A DNA stretch of 64,000 nt, from positions 3,348,001-3,412,000 of the forward strand of contig NZ_CP024201.1 in NCBI RefSeq assembly GCF_002749615.1, read 5' to 3'. This document shows positions 58,661 to 64,000 of this stretch, piece after piece. A program made the translations under genes and the position numbers. How positions within the stretch are numbered: the first letter of the stretch is position 1; every line of letters begins with the position of its first letter. The notes below the pieces were generated by a model that did not search any database, was not told the origin of the DNA, and saw nothing but the letters and a program-made list of their open reading frames with translations. This stretch comes from Caulobacter mirabilis (GTDB taxonomy: Bacteria > Pseudomonadota > Alphaproteobacteria > Caulobacterales > Caulobacteraceae).

Positions 58661-58697
58661 TTTTATTATTCCCTTCGAAACACTGCGGAGGCTTACG

Positions 58698-59948
58698 TCA
58701 GAAGCGGTTGATGCGTCGCGGCTTGCGGCCCAGCAGGCGCTCGACCTCGATCCCCGCGCGCTCCTCGACCGGCGTCAGGACGTCGAGACGGGGAGAGAGA
58801 CGCTCGTGAATGGGCAGGACCGCGGCGCCAAGAATCGAGCTGTCCTCCTGCCATTCCGACAGGATGATCCTAGGCGTGTCCGAGGCGTCGGTCCGCACCG
58901 ACGGGGCCAGGGGCAGAGCCTCGGCGACCAGCTGCTCGACCAGGATCCGCGGCGCGGAGCCGCCGATAACGATGGTCTCGGGGTCCAGCATGTTCTCGAT
59001 GATCGCCACCGCGGCGCGCAGGCAGGCCGCGGCCTCGGCGCGCCAGGCGTCCAGGCGCGGATCGCCGCGCTCGAGCAGGGCCAGCAGCTCCGGGTGGCTC
59101 AGCTCGACGTCGGGATCGCCGGTGATCGCTTCGGACAGCGAATGGAGCGAGACGTATCGCTCCAGGCACCCGCGCGCGCCGCAATAGCAGGGCTTTCCAC
59201 CGGGAACGATGGGGATATGCCCGATCTCGGTCGCATTGCCCCGGGCGCCGCGATAGGCCGCCTTGTCGACCATCAGCGTGCCGCCCAGGCCGACGCCGAG
59301 GTGCAGGTAGAAGAAGCTCTCGAAGCCTTGCGCCACGCCGGACAGCGACTCTCCGATCGCTCCGGCCACGCTGTCGATGTTGTAGTAGATCGGCAGCCCG
59401 GTGGCGGCTTCCAGGTCTTCAAAGATCGACAGGTCGGTCCAGCCCTCGAAGGCGGTCGGCCCCACGAAACTCATCGCCGGCACATCGAACGGTCCGGGCA
59501 TCGCCACGCCCACGCCCCAGAGCCGCTCGGACGCGGAAGCCCGCTCGGCCAGCTCGCGGACCAGCGCGACCATGGCCGCCAGGGTCCGCCGCTGATCGCG
59601 GACGTCGATCTCGATCTCGCGCCGCAGCAGCACGTCGCCGACCAGGTTCACCAGCGCGCCGTAGGCCCGGTGGGGCTCCAGGCTGATGCCGATCGAATCG
59701 CCGCCGGCGGGGTTCAGCATGAAGGCCATCGGCGGCTGCCCCCTCGCCTTCTCGCCGCGCAGCCGCTTGGACACGATCAGGCCGATGGCCTCGAGATCCT
59801 GGGTGATGTTGGCGACGGTCTGCGGGCTGAGACCCACGCGGTCGATGATGTCCTTGCGCGAGATCTCGCCCTGCCGGCGGATCACATCGAGCACCACGCG
59901 GCGATTCAGGGGCGCGCTGGATTGCTGTGTCGCTCCCCGAGTGACCAT
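58698..59948 (-). CDS. ROK-family transcriptional regulator
   Basis: A 416-residue regulator: N-terminal HTH (RRVVLDVIRRQGEISRKDII, VGLSPQTVANITQDLEAIGL) and a sugar kinase-like ROK domain with HLGVGLGGTLMVD and a zinc site (GKPCYCGARGCLERY). ROK repressors of this type respond to GlcNAc or GlcNAc-6-P and related sugars. The ATG at 59948 has GAGGGG upstream; a TTG at 59978 is less likely. Located between the two operons it probably controls. Confidence 0.9.
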   Translation of the reverse strand: MVTRGATQQSSAPLNRRVVLDVIRRQGEISRKDIIDRVGLSPQTVANITQDLEAIGLIVSKRLRGEKARGQPPMAFMLNPAGGDSIGISLEPHRAYGALVNLVGDVLLRREIEIDVRDQRRTLAAMVALVRELAERASASERLWGVGVAMPGPFDVPAMSFVGPTAFEGWTDLSIFEDLEAATGLPIYYNIDSVAGAIGESLSGVAQGFESFFYLHLGVGLGGTLMVDKAAYRGARGNATEIGHIPIVPGGKPCYCGARGCLERYVSLHSLSEAITGDPDVELSHPELLALLERGDPRLDAWRAEAAACLRAAVAIIENMLDPETIVIGGSAPRILVEQLVAEALPLAPSVRTDASDTPRIILSEWQEDSSILGAAVLPIHERLSPRLDVLTPVEERAGIEVERLLGRKPRRINRF

Positions 59949-60051
59949 CGAGCCCCTCGCTCCATCCTGCCGTGACAACGATTACCTGCCACCCGCTGGG
60001 TTTAATCACAAGCCCGGTCAGGGGTGCGACGCCCTGCGACACATATTTCTT

Positions 60052-60076
60052 ACATCCATTAGTTTTAATAATTGAC
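60052..60076 (+). promoter_or_regulatory. Shared 25-base element, copy before the PfkB kinase
   Basis: ACATCCA (60052-60058), T, TAG (60060-60062), variable A/T bases, and ATTGAC (60071-60076) that would be the -35 box of the kinase operon. It corresponds base by base to the copy at 58636-58660. Confidence 0.6.
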
Positions 60077-60153
60077 TTCGGTCGAGCGGCCGCACATCGT
60101 TCGCCGAAGACGGGGCGGGAGCCGCCCGAGAGACGGACCAACCTGCCCTTCCC

Positions 60154-61086
60154 ATGCTCACCATCATCGGCGACGTCAGTGTAGATCTCGTGCTCGGGCC
60201 GGTGGACGGCTGGCCCGCCGTGGGCACCGAACTCCTCATGGAACGCAGCGAATTCCGCCCGGGAGGCTCCGGGGGGAACGCCGCGCTCGCGGCCCGCTGG
60301 CTCGGCGCCCGGGCCCGCGTCTACTCCATGGTCGGCGGCGACCCGCTCGGCGGCTGGCTGTCGGCGCAGTTCGGAGACCTGGAGGCCTGCCTGTCCGTCA
60401 GCGAGGCGGCGACCTCGGTCTCCACCGGCGTGATCCACAGCTGCGGCGAGCGGACCTTCTTCACCACCCGGGGCCATCTGGAGCGGCTGTCCTGGGCCGA
60501 CATCCGGCCCCACCTCCAGCCCGCGCCCAGCGCCAACTCGATCGCCCTGCTGACCGGCGCCTTCCTGCTGCCGCGGCTTCGCGTCGACTATTCCGAGATC
60601 GTCGCCTTCCTGCGCGACCTGGGCTACGGCCTGGCCATCGACACCGGTTGGCCGCCGGGCGGCTGGACGGATCGCACCCGCGCCGAGGCCTCGCGCTGGA
60701 TCGCGGCTTGCGACCATGTCCTGCTGAACGAGGTCGAGATCACCGGCCTCGCCGGAGAGCCGGACCTGGGCCGGGCGATGGACGCGCTGTCGACCCTGTT
60801 GCGCCCCGGCGCCACCCTGGTCGCGAAGACCGGGCCGAAGGGGGCCATCGGCCGCCAGAACGGCCGCGCCGAGACCCACCTGGCGCCGCCTGTGGCGGTG
60901 TTCGACACCATCGGCGCCGGGGACTCCTTCAACGCGGGCTATCTGCTCTCGCGCCAGCGCGGCGACGGCCTCCAGTCGGCCCTGCGCGCCGGCTGCGCGG
61001 CGGCGGCGGCGATCATCTCGCGCTTTCCGCGGCAGGACATCCGACCGGGAGAACTGGCGGACAGGGGACTTCTGACCGAAGCTTGA
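60154..61086 (+). CDS. PfkB-family carbohydrate kinase
   Basis: A 310-residue cytoplasmic sugar kinase. The substrate-binding part has RPGGSGGNAALAARWLGARA and SMVGGDPLGGWLSAQFG; the catalytic base and anion hole are in FDTIGAGDSFNAGYL. The likely substrate from context is GlcNAc, glucosamine or a related hexose, but that is inference; PfkB kinases are not the usual NagK. Divergent from the ROK gene and followed at 41 bases by the permease. Confidence 0.9.
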   Translation: MLTIIGDVSVDLVLGPVDGWPAVGTELLMERSEFRPGGSGGNAALAARWLGARARVYSMVGGDPLGGWLSAQFGDLEACLSVSEAATSVSTGVIHSCGERTFFTTRGHLERLSWADIRPHLQPAPSANSIALLTGAFLLPRLRVDYSEIVAFLRDLGYGLAIDTGWPPGGWTDRTRAEASRWIAACDHVLLNEVEITGLAGEPDLGRAMDALSTLLRPGATLVAKTGPKGAIGRQNGRAETHLAPPVAVFDTIGAGDSFNAGYLLSRQRGDGLQSALRAGCAAAAAIISRFPRQDIRPGELADRGLLTEA

Positions 61087-61127
61087 CGCCGGTCCGGCGC
61101 ACCGGACCCGCCCGGGGAGGGGCGACC

Positions 61128-62384
61128 ATGAACAACCGCAGCCTGACCGTCGGCTACATTCTCGTCGTCTGGTTCGTCATCTCGTTCGTGACCAACATCA
61201 TCGGCCCGCTGATGCCGGTGATCATCAAGGACTTCCAACTCAGCCTGACCCTGGCGGGGCTCCTGCCCTTCGCCTTCTTCCTGGCCTACGGGGTGATCTC
61301 CATTCCGGCCGGCCTGATGGTCGAGCGCGTGGGGCCGAAGGTGACCCTGCTCTGCGCCTTCGCCCTGAACATGGTCGGCGCCCTGGCGCTGGCGATCTGG
61401 CCTGGCTACGCCGTCGCCGTCGGGGCGCTGTTCGTGATCGGCCTGGGCATGGCCATGCTGCAGGTGGTGATCAACCCGCTGATGCGGGCCGCCGGCGGCG
61501 AGCAGCATTTCGCCTTCTTCTCGGTCCTGGGCCAACTGGTCTTCGGCCTGGCCTCCTTCGTCAGCCCCCTGGCCTTCGCCGCCCTGATGAAGAAGAGCGG
61601 CGGAGTCAGCCAGTGGCTCGCCGGCCTGGCGCCGCCCGAGCTGCCCTGGATCGGCCTGTACTGGCTGTTCGGCGGCCTGTTCGCCGCCGCCCTGCTGATC
61701 ACCCTGGTCATGCGCATCCCCTCGATGCAGCTGAAGGACGACGAGCGCGCCGGCACGCTGGGCGCCTATGTCGAACTGCTCAAGGACAGCCGCGTGCGCC
61801 TGTTCTTCCTCGGCATCGCCGCCTACGTCGGGACCGAGCAGTGCCTGGCCAACTGGATGTCGCAGTTCCTGTCGACCTATCACGGCTACTCGCCGCTGGC
61901 GGAGGGCGCCAAGGCGGTGGGACTGTTCTGGGGCCTGATGTCGATCGGCTGCGTGGTCGGGCTGGTGCTGCTCAAGCTGCTGGACGCCAAGATCGTCCTG
62001 CGCCTGTTCTCCGTCCTGGCTATCGCCTGCGTCGCCGCGGCCCTGTTCGGCGGCGCCGAGCTGTCGCTGTGGGCCTTCCCGGCGTCGGGCTTCTGCATCT
62101 CGGCGATGTTCTCGATCATCTTCGCCCTGTCGCTCAATTCGGTGCTGCAGAACCACGGCGCGCTGTCCGGCATCCTGTGCTCCGGCATCCTGGGTGGAGC
62201 CGTGGCGCCGCTGATCGTCGGCGCCCTGGGCGAGCAGATCGGACTGCGCCTGGCGATGACCTTCGTCTTCCTGCTGCTGGGCTACATCCTCAGCATCAGC
62301 TTCTGGGCCAAACCCCAGGTGCGCAACGAGACGATCGACCTGCGGCGGCTGTTCGGCGGCTCCGCGCGAGCCGCGACGGAGTAG
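61128..62384 (+). CDS. FucP-family MFS sugar permease, NagP-like
   Basis: A 418-residue inner-membrane symporter with 12 helices. It shows FucP/NagP-subfamily features such as NPLMRAAGGEQHFAFFSVLG, QLVFGLASFVSPL and the late HGALSGILCSGILGGAVAPL. In related bacteria NagP imports GlcNAc, so context supports this, with glucosamine or fucose as alternatives. ATG at 61128 is preceded by GGGGAGGGG; the long open frame upstream is only a shadow of the kinase gene. Confidence 0.88.
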   Translation: MNNRSLTVGYILVVWFVISFVTNIIGPLMPVIIKDFQLSLTLAGLLPFAFFLAYGVISIPAGLMVERVGPKVTLLCAFALNMVGALALAIWPGYAVAVGALFVIGLGMAMLQVVINPLMRAAGGEQHFAFFSVLGQLVFGLASFVSPLAFAALMKKSGGVSQWLAGLAPPELPWIGLYWLFGGLFAAALLITLVMRIPSMQLKDDERAGTLGAYVELLKDSRVRLFFLGIAAYVGTEQCLANWMSQFLSTYHGYSPLAEGAKAVGLFWGLMSIGCVVGLVLLKLLDAKIVLRLFSVLAIACVAAALFGGAELSLWAFPASGFCISAMFSIIFALSLNSVLQNHGALSGILCSGILGGAVAPLIVGALGEQIGLRLAMTFVFLLLGYILSISFWAKPQVRNETIDLRRLFGGSARAATE

Positions 62385-62471
62385 TTCGCCTTTCTCGCCA
62401 GGCTGACGCTACGTCCCCGTTTCGCGCTCCCGGCGGCGGCCGTAAGGTCGCGGAAAACCGGGAGCGCGGCC

Positions 62472-63638
62472 ATGGAATTCCAGCTCAGCGAAGAGCACCA
62501 GATGATCAAGAATCTGGTGCGTCGGTTCGTCGAGGACGAGCTGATCCCGCTGGAACCGGTGGTCCTGAAACGCGAGGCCGAGGGCGGCCCCGCCGCCCTC
62601 ACCGCCGAGGAGCAGGCCCGCATCGACAAGGTCTCCCGCGACCTGGGCCTCTGGGGCCTGGACGCGCCGGAGGATGTCGGCGGCGTCGACCTGCCGGCGG
62701 TGGCGCTGGTCGGGGTCAACGAGTCCCTCGGCTACAGCTGCACCCCCTACACCCTGCCGCCGGACAGCCCGAACCTGCGGATGCTGATGGCCACGGTCGA
62801 CGACCGCCAGCGCGCCGCCTACCTGGCCCCCTACGTGGCCGGCGAGACCATCTCGGCGATCGGCATCTCCGAGCCGGGCGCGGGTTCGGACCCGGCCGGC
62901 ATGATCACCCGCGCCGAACGTGATGGGGACGACTGGGTCATCAACGGCCGCAAGATCTGGATCACCCGCGGCGCCGAGGCCGACTTCACCATCGTCATGG
63001 CCGTGACCGACAAGGCCAAGGGCGCCCGCGGCGGGATCAGCGCCTTCCTGGTCGACAAGGGAACGCCCGGCTTCAACATCCAGCGCCGCATCCCGATGCT
63101 GGGCGGCCAGACCAGCTACGAGATCGCGCTGGAGGATTGCCGCGTGCCGGGCTGGAAGCTGCTCGGCCGGGAGGGCGACGGCTTCGGACCGATGCAGGTG
63201 CGCCTCAGCACCCGCCGGATCGAGATGGCCAGCTGGTCGATCGGCATGGCGCAGAGGGCGCTGGACATGCTGATCGAGTACGCGCCGCAGCGCACGACCT
63301 TCGGCGCGCCCCTGTCGGAGCGGCAGCAGATCCAGTGGTGGATCGCCGACGCCGCCACCCGCATCCACGCCTGCCGGCTGATGACCTACGACTGCGCCTG
63401 GAAGCTCGACCAGGGCCGCGACGTCCGCAACGAGATCTCGATGATCAAGGCCTACGGCACCGAGATGGCCTACGAGGTCGTCGACAACGTGATGCAGGCC
63501 TTCGGCGCCATGGGCATGACCCGCGAGCTGCCGCTGCACCTGATGCAGAGCAAGCTGCGCACCATGCGGATCTACGACGGTCCGACCGAGATCCATAAGT
63601 GGGTCGTGGCCCGCAACCTGCTGGGGCTGAAGCGATGA
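62472..63638 (+). CDS. Acyl-CoA dehydrogenase
   Basis: FAD-dependent dehydrogenase of 388 residues. Motifs: AIGISEPGAGSDPAGMITRA (the FAD/substrate loop), WVINGRKIWITRGAEADFTI and the C-terminal QAFGAMGMTRELPLHLMQSK with GPTEIHKWVVARNLL. The first residues MEFQLSEEHQMIKNLVRRFV are a standard start. The stop overlaps the following enoyl-CoA hydratase start (ATGA), forming a beta-oxidation or branched-chain acyl pathway operon. Confidence 0.93.
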   Translation: MEFQLSEEHQMIKNLVRRFVEDELIPLEPVVLKREAEGGPAALTAEEQARIDKVSRDLGLWGLDAPEDVGGVDLPAVALVGVNESLGYSCTPYTLPPDSPNLRMLMATVDDRQRAAYLAPYVAGETISAIGISEPGAGSDPAGMITRAERDGDDWVINGRKIWITRGAEADFTIVMAVTDKAKGARGGISAFLVDKGTPGFNIQRRIPMLGGQTSYEIALEDCRVPGWKLLGREGDGFGPMQVRLSTRRIEMASWSIGMAQRALDMLIEYAPQRTTFGAPLSERQQIQWWIADAATRIHACRLMTYDCAWKLDQGRDVRNEISMIKAYGTEMAYEVVDNVMQAFGAMGMTRELPLHLMQSKLRTMRIYDGPTEIHKWVVARNLLGLKR

Positions 63639-64000
63639 AGGCGGCCTACGGCGAGGTGACGGCGGCCGTCGACGGCCATGTCGCCGTCCTGGAGATCGAC
63701 CGACCCCCGAACAACCACGTCACCGTGGGCCTGATCCGCGACCTGGCCGACGCTCTGGACGCCGTCGACGCCGACCCGGACCTGCGCGTCTCGGTGCTGT
63801 GCACGGCGGGCAAGGTGTTCTGCGGCGGGGCCGATCTGGTCACGCCGGCCGGCGAGGGTATCGTCGACTCGACCCAGGACCTCTACGCCCAGGCGGCGCG
63901 GCTGTTCTCGACCCGCAAACCGATCGTGGCCGTGGTGCAGGGTTCCGCCGTCGGCGCCGGGCTCGGCCTGGCCTTGGCGGCGGACTTCCGCGTCGCCGCG
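63635..64000 (+). CDS. Enoyl-CoA hydratase/isomerase family protein, cut by the right edge
   Basis: The first 122 residues of a crotonase-family protein: VLEIDRPPNNHVTVGLIRDL, FCGGADLVTPAGEG (oxyanion region) and VVQGSAVGAGLGLALAADFR. The ATG at 63635 overlaps the acyl-CoA dehydrogenase stop. The catalytic second half is beyond the window. Confidence 0.88.
   Translation, partial: MKAAYGEVTAAVDGHVAVLEIDRPPNNHVTVGLIRDLADALDAVDADPDLRVSVLCTAGKVFCGGADLVTPAGEGIVDSTQDLYAQAARLFSTRKPIVAVVQGSAVGAGLGLALAADFRVAA

Noticed and set aside
1..64000. CRISPR arrays, tRNA genes, insertion sequences or integrases
   Set aside because: No regular repeat-spacer pattern, no tRNA TPsiC signature in the gaps and no transposase or integrase motif was seen.

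Overview
The window looks like chromosomal DNA of a high-GC alphaproteobacterium of the Caulobacteraceae (Caulobacter or Phenylobacterium type). Evidence: about 70% GC by eye; the gene order mraZ-rsmH-ftsL-ftsI-murE-murF-mraY-murD-ftsW with 1-14 base overlaps; a type A RNase P RNA; several large TonB-dependent receptors; a DUF2336 protein; and promoters of the TTGAC-N10-14-GCTANAWC kind known from Caulobacter. There is no phage, plasmid, insertion sequence, CRISPR array, rRNA or tRNA that I can support.

Layout. 1-10047 (minus) is the peptidoglycan and division (dcw) cluster, cut at the left edge inside ftsW; its upstream region holds three TGGG repeats at 10-base spacing and a perfect DnaA box. 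10419-10799 is rnpB. 10947-14550 (minus) is a tight run: enoyl-CoA hydratase/isomerase, lipoprotein, DUF3052-like protein, EamA transporter, AmpD-type amidase. 14551-15252 is a long non-coding stretch. 15253-22395 holds two TonB receptors and a NitT/TauT-type ABC importer, with a Fur-like palindrome between the siderophore receptor and the importer. 22456-24422 is a proline-rich secreted protein coupled to a DUF2336 protein. 24689-28409 is putA with a divergent Lrp/AsnC regulator, followed by a hypothetical gene and a decayed copy of the lrp 3' end. 29400-32870 contains a TetR gene, a Tat-exported amine oxidase and a P450. 33023-46443 is mixed accessory metabolism and transport: TPR protein, Kup, LytTR, hydrolase, LysR, SugE-type SMR, sorbosone-dehydrogenase-like lipoprotein, RDD protein, thiolase, flavin reductase, glycosyltransferase. 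46508-51059 holds fRMsr, an EVE protein, an AhpD-like protein divergent from an ECF41-like sigma factor, and a two-domain beta-propeller phytase. 51401-62384 is an aminosugar (chitin/chitosan oligosaccharide) utilisation locus: TonB receptor, GH20 and GH9 in one operon, a ROK regulator, and a divergent PfkB kinase plus FucP-type permease. 62472 to the right edge begins a fatty acyl-CoA operon.

How parts work together. In the aminosugar locus the receptor would bring oligosaccharides into the periplasm, GH20 and GH9 would release GlcNAc and GlcN, the FucP-like permease would import the monosaccharide and the PfkB enzyme would phosphorylate it. The receptor promoter and the kinase promoter share a 25-base element ending at the -35 box, a good candidate for the ROK operator. 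The most promising undescribed elements are RNA-level: the phytase leader has two mutually exclusive hairpins around an ACGCAAAGC core and the Shine-Dalgarno (SD) sequence, and the sugE-type leader carries an 11-base perfect complement of its own SD region. All functions here are read from sequence; no database search was run.
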